From a candidate division TM6 bacterium GW2011_GWF2_37_49 (lineage in GTDB: Bacteria > Babelota > Babeliae > Babelales > RVW-14): a stretch of DNA of 35,891 bases. How positions within the stretch are numbered: position 1 is the first letter of the stretch; every line of letters starts with the position of its first letter. The DNA is taken from the NCBI GenBank assembly GCA_945861145.1, contig CAMATL010000011.1:1-35891 (forward strand). The letters are read 5' to 3'. The notes beneath the pieces are model-generated. The model saw nothing but the letters and a program-made list of their open reading frames with translations, did no database searches and was not told the DNA's origin. The translations under genes and the position numbers were made by a program. This document shows, one piece after another, positions 7,447-15,535 of the stretch.

Positions 7447-8724
7447 ATGCTTGATTTGTACCAAGAAGACCCGAAGCGTAATCGTTTTGGAGCGTGCATT
7501 AAAGTTTTTGGGATTGGTGGGGCTGGAGGAAATGCTGTTAACAGTATGATTAATGACTCTGATATTGAGGCCGTTGATTTTATTATAGGCAATACCGATG
7601 CCCAGGCGCTTGAACAGTCGCCAGCAATTAATAAAATTCAGCTTGGTGCAAAAATAACCAAAGGGCTTGGCGCTGGAGCAAACCCTGATATTGGTCGTCG
7701 CGCAGCAGAAGAAGATCTTGATGAAATCATGCGCCATGTTGCAGATGCTGATATACTTTTCTTGACCGCAGGCCTTGGCGGCGGTACAGGATCTGGAGCG
7801 TTGCCTGTTATTGCGCTTGCAGCTAAAGAGTCGGGAATTTTGACGGTAGCGGTTGTTACTAAGCCGTTTGCGTTTGAAGGTAAGCGTCGTATGAAGCACG
7901 CTGAAGATGCAATCAAGCATCTTGAAGGTGTGGTTGATACGCTGATTGTAGTGCCGAATCAACGCCTGCTTGAAATCGTTGATGCAAAAATTTCGATGCT
8001 CGATGCATTTGCGCTGTCGAACAATATTTTGAAACAGGCTATTAAAGGTATCTCAGATATCATTACTAAGGCTGGTCATATCAATGTTGACTTTGCAGAT
8101 GTTAGAACAATCATGAAGGGCATGGGCATGGCTCTTATGGGTACTGGCAGAGCCTCAGGTCCTACGCGCGCTAAAGACGCTGCGCTTAAAGCGATTAGCT
8201 CGCCTCTTCTTGAAAACGTTAATATCAAGGGAGCTCGAGGTGTTCTTATTAACATTACCGGCAACACAGATCTTGGGTTGTATGAAATCAATGAAGCCGC
8301 TTCGCTTGTCTACGAAATGGTGAGTCCGGATGCCGATATTATTTTGGGTTCGGTTATCGATTCATCGCTTGGTGATGATGTAATGGTGATTGTGATTGCT
8401 ACTGGTGTCGGTTCAGAAAAAGCTCCTACAGTAAGTGCTGCAAGCATGGTTTCAGCTGTTTCTGTGCGTGAACACATGGTCGCGTCAACGGTGGTGAGAG
8501 AAGTAGCGTTGGTTAAGCACGTTGAGCAAGCGATGCAGCAAGTAGCGCCAGCTGAAGAAGTTGCTGCAAAAAGAGACATGATTACATCAACGGATCATAG
8601 CGATTACGACATGAATGATCTTGATACGCCAACCTTCATGCGTAAAAAACAAAGCAATCATCCTCAAGATCAACATCGCAGTGAAGAGCGTTCATACGAA
8701 TCACGCAATGAAACCGGCGCTTAA
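7447..8724 (+). CDS. ftsZ: Cell division protein FtsZ (tubulin-like GTPase)
   Basis: Polymerises into the Z ring and recruits the divisome. The tubulin signature GGGTGSG is at residues 111-117, with the nucleotide-binding FGIGGAGGNAVN at 21-32 and the T7-loop region NVDFADVRTIM further on. An acidic/variable linker follows residue 320, and the conserved C-terminal peptide that binds FtsA appears as DLDTPTFMRKK (391-401). About 24 extra charged residues come after it; in many bacteria that peptide is nearly terminal. A strong Shine-Dalgarno (GAAAGGAGAG) lies directly before the ATG, fitting the high expression expected for FtsZ. Confidence 0.98.
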   Translation: MLDLYQEDPKRNRFGACIKVFGIGGAGGNAVNSMINDSDIEAVDFIIGNTDAQALEQSPAINKIQLGAKITKGLGAGANPDIGRRAAEEDLDEIMRHVADADILFLTAGLGGGTGSGALPVIALAAKESGILTVAVVTKPFAFEGKRRMKHAEDAIKHLEGVVDTLIVVPNQRLLEIVDAKISMLDAFALSNNILKQAIKGISDIITKAGHINVDFADVRTIMKGMGMALMGTGRASGPTRAKDAALKAISSPLLENVNIKGARGVLINITGNTDLGLYEINEAASLVYEMVSPDADIILGSVIDSSLGDDVMVIVIATGVGSEKAPTVSAASMVSAVSVREHMVASTVVREVALVKHVEQAMQQVAPAEEVAAKRDMITSTDHSDYDMNDLDTPTFMRKKQSNHPQDQHRSEERSYESRNETGA

Positions 8725-8746
8725 TATTAGATTTCATTGAATCATG

Positions 8747-8874
8747 CCAATCCTATGAATTAGAATGGATTCCGAATCGGCGTCCGGGATTACAGGATTG
8801 TGTGATCAGTGACTTCTTATTGGTAAGAGTTAGCTGTTTTTAAAATGTATTATTAATTTGTATAATTGGTATAA
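8747..8874. repeat. Interrupted copy of a dispersed palindromic repeat
   Basis: CCAATCCTATGAAT (8747-8760) matches exactly the reverse complement of 35772-35785, and 8852-8874 matches the reverse complement of 35743-35765 at 21 of 23 bases. In the other copy these two pieces lie 6 bp apart; here about 91 bp separates them. The inserted part contains TTCCGAATCGGCGTCCGGGA, an imperfect REP-like palindrome. This reads as one repeat family with an insertion in this copy, or a deletion in the other. Confidence 0.55.
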
Positions 8875-8957
8875 GGTGCTAAAAGCACCCATCCATGCAT
8901 CAACGAATATATCAACCTGGTCAAAATTTCGCTCGCTTTTAAGAGTACTTCAACAAC

Positions 8958-8988
8958 AAAGCCCCGGAGTTTTAAGCTCCGGGGCTTT
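8958..8988. terminator. Bidirectional terminator between ftsZ and typA
   Basis: Perfect 12-bp stem AAAGCCCCGGAG / CTCCGGGGCTTT with a 7-base loop, T-rich on both sides. It lies between the convergent ftsZ and typA genes and can serve both. Confidence 0.92.
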
Positions 8989-9016
8989 GTTAATTAATTA
9001 ACGCGTACTAAATAAA

Positions 9017-10825
9017 CTAGCGTTTACGTTCGTGCGCTTTCAAACCGCGCTTGCGTAGGCGAACTGAGAGAGGAGTAACTTCAATGAGCTCATCTTGGTT
9101 AATCCAGTCCATAGCACCTTCAAGCGTCATAATGCGAGGAGGTTCTAGCTTGATGTTGTCATCAGAGCCAGATGCACGCATGTTTGTTAGTTTCTTGTTC
9201 TTGGTTGGGTTGACTTCCAAGTCATTATCTCGGCTGTATTCGCCAATGATCATACCTTCGTAGGTTTCTTCACCAGGAGCTACCAACAAGACACCGCGTT
9301 CTTGTAGATTGTCTAGTGAGTATCCACGGATGGTGCCGGTTTCCATTGAAACCATTGCGCCTTTGGTACGCCCAGCAATATCGCCAGAGTATGGTTCATA
9401 ACCAGCAAAGCGGTGACTCATTAAGCCTGTACCACGAGTGTCGGTTACGAATTGACTACGAAAACCAATCAAGCCGCGAGCAGGGATCTTGAATTCAAGC
9501 TTAATCTTGTTGGTACCGTGTTGGGTCATGTTTTGCAACAAGCCTTTACGTTTACCAAGATTTTCCATGATTACACCTTGATGGGAGTCTTCGATATCAA
9601 CCGTTAATAACTCAAACGGTTCGCATCGTTCTTTTTCGATAGTCTTATAGATTACTTCAGGCGCTGAAAGCTGTAGTTCAAATCCTTCACGACGCATGGT
9701 TTCAACCAAGATACCAAGATGCAACTGACCACGGCCAGAAACTTTGAAAGTATCAGCTTCTTCAGTTTCTTCAACGCGGAGTGCCAAGTTGGTTTTGGTT
9801 TCTTTAAGCAAGCGATCGCGGATTTGGCGGGAGGTCAATAACTTGCCTTCCTTACCAGCAAACGGTGAATTATTAACCGAGAAGTACATTGAAAGTGTTG
9901 GTTCATCAACGTCAATGTAATCTACTGGTAGTGGATGGTCGATATCGCACAATGTGCTACCAATAGTAACTTCATCAGTAAAGCCGGTAACTGCAACGAT
10001 GTCGCCAAATTCTGCGCTAGGTACTTCAACGCGCTTCAAGCCTTCATATTGATAGATCTTGGTAAGACGAAGAGGCCCGCTAACAGTATCTTTGCGACAA
10101 ACAATGATTTGGTTTGTAAGCTGCATTGCACCACTGAAAATACGACCAATCGCAATGCGACCCATGTATTCAGACCAATCCAAGTTTGTAACAAGGAAGC
10201 GAAGATGGTTATCATCTTGCTTAGGTGCTGGTACATGCTTCATGATTGCATCAAACAATGGTTGCATTGTGCCTTCCATTTTGTCTGGTGTTTCGTTCAT
10301 AAAGCCCATACGTGAAGAGCCATACAGTATAGGGAAGTCGAGTTGCTCTGCTTCAGTTGCTAGATCAAGAAATAGATCGTGAACCATTTTTTCTGTGCGT
10401 TCAACGTCAGCGTCTTTACGATCGATTTTATTGATCACAACGATAGGCTTAAGATTCAATTGAAGTGCTTTTTGCAGCACGAAACGTGTGCCAGGCAATG
10501 GGCCTTCAGCTGCGTCTACAAGAAGCAAGAAACCCTCAACCATTTGCAGGGTTCGCTCAACTTCACCACCAAAGTCCATGTGACCTGGTGTATCTACGAT
10601 GTTAATTTTGTTTGAAGTACCCGCGAGGCGGATAGAAGTATTTTTTGCAAGGATGGTAATCCCGCGTTCACGTTCGATATCGCCCGAGTCCATAACGCGC
10701 TCAGTTTCTGATGCATTATAGGTACCGGATTGTTTAAGCATTTTATCGACCAGGGTTGTTTTGCCATGGTCAACGTGTGCAATGATAGCAACGTTACGAA
10801 TATCAAGGCGTTGGCTAAAACTCAT
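9017..10825 (-). CDS. typA: Ribosome-associated GTPase TypA/BipA
   Basis: Translational GTPase of the EF-G/LepA superfamily, involved in 50S assembly and stress adaptation. G1 is AHVDHGKTT (residues 16-24), G3 DTPGH (78-82), G4 NKID (132-135). EF-Tu domain 2, EF-G domains III and V, and the TypA-specific C-terminal domain (RGLIGFRSQF..., TNMRASGSDD...) follow. I chose the ATG at 10825 rather than the one 18 bp upstream because AAGGAC sits at proper distance before it, giving 602 residues, normal for the family. A GCTCC-ATT-GGAGC hairpin abuts that ribosome-binding site. It has no operon partner; the rpsF-rpsR terminator lies upstream. Confidence 0.97.
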   Translation of the reverse strand: MSFSQRLDIRNVAIIAHVDHGKTTLVDKMLKQSGTYNASETERVMDSGDIERERGITILAKNTSIRLAGTSNKINIVDTPGHMDFGGEVERTLQMVEGFLLLVDAAEGPLPGTRFVLQKALQLNLKPIVVINKIDRKDADVERTEKMVHDLFLDLATEAEQLDFPILYGSSRMGFMNETPDKMEGTMQPLFDAIMKHVPAPKQDDNHLRFLVTNLDWSEYMGRIAIGRIFSGAMQLTNQIIVCRKDTVSGPLRLTKIYQYEGLKRVEVPSAEFGDIVAVTGFTDEVTIGSTLCDIDHPLPVDYIDVDEPTLSMYFSVNNSPFAGKEGKLLTSRQIRDRLLKETKTNLALRVEETEEADTFKVSGRGQLHLGILVETMRREGFELQLSAPEVIYKTIEKERCEPFELLTVDIEDSHQGVIMENLGKRKGLLQNMTQHGTNKIKLEFKIPARGLIGFRSQFVTDTRGTGLMSHRFAGYEPYSGDIAGRTKGAMVSMETGTIRGYSLDNLQERGVLLVAPGEETYEGMIIGEYSRDNDLEVNPTKNKKLTNMRASGSDDNIKLEPPRIMTLEGAMDWINQDELIEVTPLSVRLRKRGLKAHERKR

Positions 10826-10836
10826 TCTAAGTCCTT

Positions 10837-10849
10837 GCTCCAATGGAGC
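10837..10849 (-). promoter_or_regulatory. Small hairpin next to the typA ribosome-binding site
   Basis: GCTCC-ATT-GGAGC forms a 5-bp stem with a 3-base loop ending directly at the AAGGAC Shine-Dalgarno of typA. It could modulate initiation, for example with temperature. That is inference from position only. Confidence 0.3.
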
Positions 10850-10873
10850 TATTTATTCGCTATTTACGAGCTC

Positions 10874-10908
10874 AAAAAAGGCTTTGTGTTGTTTTATGAC
10901 ACAAAACC
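10874..10908 (-). terminator. Terminator of the rpsF-rpsR operon
   Basis: On the minus strand GGTTTTGTGT and ACACAAAGCC pair (one mismatch) around a 9-base loop and are followed by six T residues. It lies about 50 bp after the rpsR stop and before typA, so the ribosomal-protein operon and typA are separate units. Confidence 0.8.
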
Positions 10909-10959
10909 TGTTTGCTGATTAGCTAGTTCAATAAAAGTAGATACAACGTCAAGGACGGT

Positions 10960-11247
10960 CTACATATGTATTGCGCAGAATGGCAACAATGCCATGGAGC
11001 GTGCAAGCTTGATTTGACGGGCGATTTCGCGCTGATAAAACAGGCTGTTGCCTGAAACGCGTGCTGGCAAAATTTTGTTACGTTCAGTCATGAACGAGCG
11101 CAAAAATGCAACATTTTTGTAGTCAATAAGTGCTTCTTGCTCAGGACGATCGGTAAAACGGCAATTTTTTTTGCCACCGAAGGACTGTTTTCTGCTTTTC
11201 TTTTTGACTAAACGTGAACTGATCCGAAGTTTCATTCTTTTTGACAT
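10960..11247 (-). CDS. rpsR: 30S ribosomal protein S18
   Basis: Component of the small-subunit platform that binds as a heterodimer with S6. The conserved core CRFTDRPEQEALIDYKNVAF, LRSFMTERNKILPARVSGNS and YQREIARQIKLARSMALLPF is all present. At 95 residues it is slightly long because of a basic N-terminal extension (MSKRMKLRISSRLVKKKSRK). It follows rpsF after 22 bp, with AAAGGGAA as ribosome-binding site. The rplI and ssb genes that often share this operon are absent here. Confidence 0.97.
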   Translation of the reverse strand: MSKRMKLRISSRLVKKKSRKQSFGGKKNCRFTDRPEQEALIDYKNVAFLRSFMTERNKILPARVSGNSLFYQREIARQIKLARSMALLPFCAIHM

Positions 11248-11269
11248 GCTATTCCCTTTTACCTAAAAA

Positions 11270-11728
11270 CTACGCGTCTATGTCATCATCGTCGGAGGAC
11301 ATACCACCAACTGAATCAAGTAAATTACCCATTTTGTTTTCCTTGAGCAATGAATCAAAGTTGTTCGTGCGAGCAACATCGACAGGCTCAGGTTTATGGT
11401 AAGTTTGCGGTGCATTTGGTTGAAGTTTTATAGTAACATGACGCCATACAATTTCACTGCATTTGATCTTGAGTAAAGTCTCGATCTCAGGCAGTGCTTT
11501 AGGCGCGGTTTCTTTTGGCAGCTCAAAGCGAACCAAAACGTATACGCCGTATGAGCTCTTGTTCACAGGGTAAGCAAGGCGATATTTGCCCCATTTGTCG
11601 AAACGAGAAATTTTGCCCTGAGCAGTTGTGCTGATCTGGTCAAAAGTTTTCTCAATCATGGACAGTTCGTCATCGGTCACATCGGTGCTTACGAGTAGCA
11701 ATGTCTCGTAACGTACTAATGATGTCAT
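11270..11728 (-). CDS. rpsF: 30S ribosomal protein S6
   Basis: Small-subunit protein that dimerises with S18 on the platform. The ferredoxin-like S6 fold is recognisable: RYETLLLVSTDVTDDELSMI, then WGKYRLAYPVNKSSYGVYVL, then ALPEIETLLKIKCSEIVWRH. An acidic tail (GMSSDDDDIDA) ends the 152-residue protein, about 50 residues longer than minimal S6; such tails are common. An AGGGAGA ribosome-binding site lies 7 bases before the ATG. First gene of the rpsF-rpsR operon, with a promoter and a structured leader upstream. Confidence 0.96.
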   Translation of the reverse strand: MTSLVRYETLLLVSTDVTDDELSMIEKTFDQISTTAQGKISRFDKWGKYRLAYPVNKSSYGVYVLVRFELPKETAPKALPEIETLLKIKCSEIVWRHVTIKLQPNAPQTYHKPEPVDVARTNNFDSLLKENKMGNLLDSVGGMSSDDDDIDA

Positions 11729-11801
11729 AGGTAGTTCTCCCTAACGTTTTTAAACATTACTTCTTGGGGAGATAGTAGCTTTCTAGTAGCCACTAACGGA
11801 A

Positions 11802-11844
11802 CCAAGAAAGCGGCACTTTTTCAAGTACCGCTTCATACACTTGG
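11802..11844 (-). promoter_or_regulatory. Structured leader hairpin of the rpsF operon (candidate S6:S18 autoregulatory site)
   Basis: On the minus strand an 11-bp stem AAGCGGTACTT / AAGTGCCGCTT (one G-U pair) is capped by a GAAA tetraloop and enclosed by an outer CCAAG / CTTGG stem with an asymmetric internal loop. It begins almost at the predicted transcription start and ends about 75 bases before rpsF. No T-tract follows, which argues against a terminator for the upstream regulator gene. S6:S18 complexes are known to bind a CCG-containing hairpin in rpsF leaders of other bacteria; CCG is present in this stem and again just downstream. Function here is inferred. Confidence 0.5.
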
Positions 11845-11849
11845 CCTGT

Positions 11850-11877
11850 ATTCTATCAAGTTATTAAAAAATAACAA
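11850..11877 (-). promoter_or_regulatory. Promoter of the rpsF-rpsR operon
   Basis: On the minus strand TTGTTA (11872-11877) and TAGAAT (11850-11855) are 16 bp apart. Transcription would start near 11843, at the foot of the leader hairpin. Confidence 0.6.
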
Positions 11878-11907
11878 GATTTGAGAAAACTGCAGAAGAA
11901 GGCAGTT

Positions 11908-12594
11908 TTACATTTTTTGGTAGCGGTTAATAACCTTACCAATGATTCTAAACGCATCTTTATTGCGAAGCAGCGCGATAGGCGCCTTTTTGTGGTTAAC
12001 TGATTCAAGAACCACAAATTCGTCCATAAAGTTAACTTGCATAATTTCACGTATTGGTGTTTCGTTGCCGTATTCTACAGCAACAACATCACCTGAGTTG
12101 GTCCAAACCGCAGGAGAGATAATTAAATAATCCCCTTTGATAAATTTTGGAGCCATGCTGTTATCTTCGACCTTCAAACAGAACATGCCTTCGTCTTCGC
12201 TGCCAATAACTGGTACGAATTCATCTTTAAAGCCGCCTGCTTGTTGCATAACTTGATTATTGAGTGCTGATGGTTGGGTTGGAATTTGGCCAACAACAGG
12301 TACAATTTTAAGCTGTACGCTGACTTGTTGATTAGTATCCAATACAAAGCCTTCAGGAAGCTGAAGCTCTTGGCTAATTTGATCAGTTCTGCCACGATTG
12401 TGATCAAATAAATCAACTGGCTCAATTTCAAATGCTTCTGAAATTTTCTTCAAAGCATCTTCGTTCCATCGACGTGTGCCATTCTTAATGTGTGTCAAAT
12501 AACTTTCTGACATACCCGTTTTTTCGGCAAGAACTTTAGTTGTCCAGCGACGCTCACGTAGCAATTCTTTGACTTTAAGTCTTGTTGAAACCAT
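11908..12594 (-). CDS. XRE-family repressor with S24/LexA-like C-terminal domain, probably non-cleaving
   Basis: A 228-residue regulator. The N-terminal helix-turn-helix covers about residues 8-58 (TTKVLAEKTGMSESYLTHIK). The C-terminal part has the LexA/CI peptidase S24 layout: Ser146 in VEDNSMAPKFIKGD, then SGDVVAVEYGNETPIREIM. Where the family has its catalytic lysine there is Arg182, and the usual Ala-Gly cleavage site is replaced by VGQIPTQPS (101-109). I infer a fold that dimerises but does not self-cleave. Start ATG 12594 follows GGGAGGGG. Upstream are a good promoter and two palindromes with an AAATATTT core, which suggests autoregulation. No prophage genes are nearby, so it is more likely a resident regulator than a phage repressor. 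Confidence 0.85.
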   Translation of the reverse strand: MVSTRLKVKELLRERRWTTKVLAEKTGMSESYLTHIKNGTRRWNEDALKKISEAFEIEPVDLFDHNRGRTDQISQELQLPEGFVLDTNQQVSVQLKIVPVVGQIPTQPSALNNQVMQQAGGFKDEFVPVIGSEDEGMFCLKVEDNSMAPKFIKGDYLIISPAVWTNSGDVVAVEYGNETPIREIMQVNFMDEFVVLESVNHKKAPIALLRNKDAFRIIGKVINRYQKM

Positions 12595-12606
12595 TTTAAA
12601 ACCCCT

Positions 12607-12620
12607 CCCAAATATTTGGG
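12607..12620. promoter_or_regulatory. 14-bp perfect palindrome, candidate operator
   Basis: CCCAAATATTTGGG is a perfect palindrome directly upstream of the regulator's Shine-Dalgarno, within its untranslated leader. It shares the AAATATTT core with the inverted repeat at 12655-12675. Confidence 0.5.
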
Positions 12621-12654
12621 TTACATCCCATAAAGATTATTCTCGAAACATCCA

Positions 12655-12675
12655 AGCTGAATAAATATTTCAGCT
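12655..12675. promoter_or_regulatory. 21-bp inverted repeat, second candidate operator
   Basis: AGCTGAA-N7-TTCAGCT, with an AAATATTT-containing centre, lies just downstream of the regulator's -10 box, overlapping the expected early transcribed region. A bound dimer there would block transcription. A transcription terminator for upstream genes is a weaker alternative because T-runs are short. Confidence 0.5.
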
Positions 12676-12688
12676 TTTAATTATTTTA

Positions 12689-12716
12689 AATATACCTGAG
12701 GGGAGGAAGCAGTCAA
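12689..12716 (-). promoter_or_regulatory. Promoter of the XRE/S24 regulator gene
   Basis: On the minus strand TTGACT (12711-12716), a 16-bp spacer and TATATT (12689-12694) form a near-consensus sigma70 promoter reading toward the regulator gene. Confidence 0.7.
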
Positions 12717-12844
12717 CCGGGTTGGGTCTAATTGATTCAAAATGCAACATTTAAGCCATTTTGTGACATTTTACTTGTTTGAAGTATGAATTAAATTGAT
12801 TATTGTTCATAAGCGAAATGATTGATGGTCGCCCTGAAACTATT

Positions 12845-14545
12845 TTAAAAGGAGCTACTTATAAAGCGCAGACTAAGGCTTATGAGAAGCCATAAAGTTT
12901 CTGTCGCAAACACTCCTGAACAGAAGGGTAATAAAGAATCCCTTTTGCTGCCGATCAATTTAGAGAGTAGGCCGCCAAAAACAAAGCCTAGTGTGATTTG
13001 GCTCGGCATAACCATACCGCCAAAGGCCATGGTTGGGCTAATACCGCATTTTTTGAGTATCCAGCCAAACAGAAATCCGGCAGTAATAATGTAGTGATCG
13101 AAGTGTAATGATTGCATAAGCAGCGCTTTGGATCTGCCTCGATGAGCGAAAAGCTCAGTTGAGCCGAGTGTCAGATTTGAAAATAGAAGATAACATATAA
13201 CAGCAACGGTTATGCTGCTTATGAATAGGCCAAGCCATTGTAGCCCATCGACTCTATTGCGATTAACCGAACCAAGCTCGGCGGTCTTATAATCGAACAA
13301 CAAGTCGGATGATACGCCGGCAGCAACGTTAAAAAAAATAGTTAAAGCGGTCATTTGAAGCGCATTAATTTTAAAAAGTACCACTACAGGAATAAGAATA
13401 AAGGCTGAAAAACGACCAATTTGCAAAAGACCAATTTTGCCACAGAGACGATTAATTTCGTACAGAGCAACGCACATAGCCGCCAAAATGGTTAATTGAG
13501 CTGGAATGCTGAAATCTAATGTAGTAAAAAAGATAAGGAAGCAGGCTAGGCCTATAAAAGGTTCGAAGCTATTGAGCCTTTTATAGAAGGTATTGATCTG
13601 TCCGCTCTCTATACAAAGACTTTTGATAGGGTGCCATAATGTCTCTGTTATCCCAGCAAAGCGCGGGAAATGGAGATTTTTAAAGTAATTTCTAAAATAG
13701 TGAATTGCTTGTCGAGGGTTATGCAGTAAAGATAAGAGAAGGTCGGAAACTATCATGCCTGCGCAAAACGCGGTAATAAAGCTTTCCTCTTTGAGGGGGG
13801 CGAATAATGAAAATGGTAAAAAAATGCTGTGGTAGTTAATAGGGTAGAGCACTGCGTAGCGAGCAATAAGTCCTATAAGGAGAGGAATAGTGTTGGCTAG
13901 ACCAATGGTGAAGCCAACAGCCCAAAGCGTTGGCCAAAACGAAAAAATAAGCGGGCCCGTGACTGAGGTACTAAGAAAGATCCAGTCTTTTGCAAAAAGT
14001 CCTTTAAGTGAATAAAACCCATCGCGCAGCAGACAAAAGATTAATGTGCCCGAGATTCCACTAAAAAGGCTTTTTGCGTCACTTGAATGCGATTGTGCCG
14101 TTGCAATTTGATAAGTCATGCTACTAATAGGAAAGGGGAGATCTTCTTTTTTGAGCATAGTTTTAGAGAGAAATTTGCCTAAAAAAATACCAAAGCTTCC
14201 AGCCAAAAGGATTGTAGCCCCAACTCGAGTGATAAAGTAACTAGGCGTGCTCATAAGCTGTTGGAAGGCGTCTGGGGCTAAAAAATAGAGCATTGGTAAT
14301 GAAAAGCCAATGCCAACGGCTATGATCCCACCGCCGCTGGCAAGAGCAGAAATTAGGATAAGTTGTTGGGGTGTGTTGGCATCTCGCTTGCCGAGCAGTG
14401 TAAAAAGTACACTGCTGATCAGTACGAGTGTTGGGGCAATCCAGGGCCCAATCATAGTAGCTATAGAAATATAGAGCAAAATAGCGCTAGCCAAGATGCT
14501 TAGCGCTGTACCAACGAGTAGTGTGAATCCTAGTCCGCCTCTCAT
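12845..14545 (-). CDS. OPT-family oligopeptide transporter
   Basis: Polytopic inner-membrane protein with about 14-15 hydrophobic segments, 566 residues from the chosen start. OPT hallmarks are an ANTPQQLILISALASGGG block near the N-terminus, KEDLPFPISSM, a central IGLIARYAVLYPINYHS region and a C-terminal AFGGMVMPSQITLGFVFGG. OPT members import small peptides or metal chelates; the substrate cannot be told from sequence. I chose ATG 14545 (MRGGLGFTLL) because TTAGGA lies 5 bases before it, whereas the frame extends 27 residues further upstream with a charged, unconserved stretch. It stands alone upstream of the regulator gene. Peptide import would suit an auxotrophic host-dependent cell. Confidence 0.72.
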   Translation of the reverse strand: MRGGLGFTLLVGTALSILASAILLYISIATMIGPWIAPTLVLISSVLFTLLGKRDANTPQQLILISALASGGGIIAVGIGFSLPMLYFLAPDAFQQLMSTPSYFITRVGATILLAGSFGIFLGKFLSKTMLKKEDLPFPISSMTYQIATAQSHSSDAKSLFSGISGTLIFCLLRDGFYSLKGLFAKDWIFLSTSVTGPLIFSFWPTLWAVGFTIGLANTIPLLIGLIARYAVLYPINYHSIFLPFSLFAPLKEESFITAFCAGMIVSDLLLSLLHNPRQAIHYFRNYFKNLHFPRFAGITETLWHPIKSLCIESGQINTFYKRLNSFEPFIGLACFLIFFTTLDFSIPAQLTILAAMCVALYEINRLCGKIGLLQIGRFSAFILIPVVVLFKINALQMTALTIFFNVAAGVSSDLLFDYKTAELGSVNRNRVDGLQWLGLFISSITVAVICYLLFSNLTLGSTELFAHRGRSKALLMQSLHFDHYIITAGFLFGWILKKCGISPTMAFGGMVMPSQITLGFVFGGLLSKLIGSKRDSLLPFCSGVFATETLWLLISLSLRFISSSF

Positions 14546-14877
14546 GCAAGTCCTAAATAATCGTATTTTACAGCTCCGGTCATGGTAAGTGATTTTCGTG
14601 TAACGAAAATTGTATCGAGCCATCATTTTTTACTAAAAAAGCGTGAAAATCGCCTCCAATGTACCTGTGAGCTGTAAACAGTCAATAGCTGGTTCTCTAA
14701 TTGCAATGGAAAAATTAGTATTTTTCTGTATAATTTCTTCTTGCAATGTCTGCAGCTAATTAATTACAATTAGAATTAATTGATAGTCGTGAAGCTAAAA
14801 AATATGCAAAAGTAGCGATTTTGCTTAAAAACTTTAGTTTGTTGCTGAAAATGGTGTAAAAAAGTGAAAGAACAAGC

Positions 14878-15381
14878 ATGGTTTGCTCTGCAAATTTGCG
14901 AAAAATCATCATGCTCGCGTTTATACTTGGATTTGGGTCCGTGCTAATAATTAGAACGGTACAACGATACCATTATGGTGATGAGTCTTTTTTAAGCATT
15001 GAAAATGAAATTAATCCAGCAGAGCTTGCATTGCAAGATTATACCCATGAAGCAGAGCTTATTGGTGCTGAAGATGGTACGCCGTACAATTTTACCAACA
15101 TGCTCAAGCTTATTGATTTGGCACAATACACCAAAGGTCAGATGCAGGGATGTTTTGGTTTTGTGGCTCGTCGTAAAAAAATTACTCATCAGGAAGCGAG
15201 TACCCTACTTAATGAGCTTTTACGCGAACGCACCTTGCTGCGTGAGTATATTTGGCATCTAAAAGGACATTTGCGGATGAATATTCCACATCGCCGTTAT
15301 CGCTCCCTTATGTATTACCTAGAGGTGCTGGATGAGATGGTGACTGAGATACGTGCGTTGCAACCAGCAAAAAATAGCTGA
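14878..15381 (+). CDS. Membrane-anchored protein of unknown function
   Basis: I do not recognise this 167-residue protein. It has a short basic N-terminus and one hydrophobic segment (about residues 8-26, LRKIIMLAFILGFGSVLII), then a soluble domain that is mostly helical and charged, with QASTLLNELLRERTLLREYIW and a C-terminal helix rich in Arg, Met and Leu. It is probably anchored in the inner membrane with the domain in the periplasm. The ribosome-binding site is weak (GAAAGAACAAGC). A TATAAT at 14729-14734 may be part of its promoter but no convincing -35 box accompanies it. The gene is followed by the glycosyltransferase, which has its own promoter. Confidence 0.7.
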   Translation: MVCSANLRKIIMLAFILGFGSVLIIRTVQRYHYGDESFLSIENEINPAELALQDYTHEAELIGAEDGTPYNFTNMLKLIDLAQYTKGQMQGCFGFVARRKKITHQEASTLLNELLRERTLLREYIWHLKGHLRMNIPHRRYRSLMYYLEVLDEMVTEIRALQPAKNS

Positions 15382-15443
15382 GGTTTTGAATTTACTCCTT
15401 TTTTTCTATATAAAACGTATTTTTCTTTTGACCCCTAAGACAG

Positions 15444-15472
15444 TTGAGTGCACGTTAAATTTTTTGTATTAT
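15444..15472 (+). promoter_or_regulatory. Promoter of the GT28-like glycosyltransferase gene
   Basis: TTGAGT (15444-15449), a 17-bp spacer and TATTAT (15467-15472). Transcription from about 15479 fits the ATG at 15536 and excludes the longer open frame that begins at 15353. Confidence 0.65.
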
Positions 15473-15535
15473 GGCACTGCACCTTCTTTTAAGCAGAATT
15501 ATTCTCCTTTTTTCATAAATTTATTGAGCCGTTAC

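Noticed and set aside
7411-7962. 183-residue minus-strand frame opposite ftsZ
   Set aside because: It lies wholly antisense to a certain gene, has Cys/Asn/Arg-rich random-looking composition and no ribosome-binding site.
8875-8889. GGTGCT-AAA-AGCACC hairpin downstream of ftsZ
   Set aside because: Short stem without a T-tract; the strong terminator at 8958-8988 suffices.
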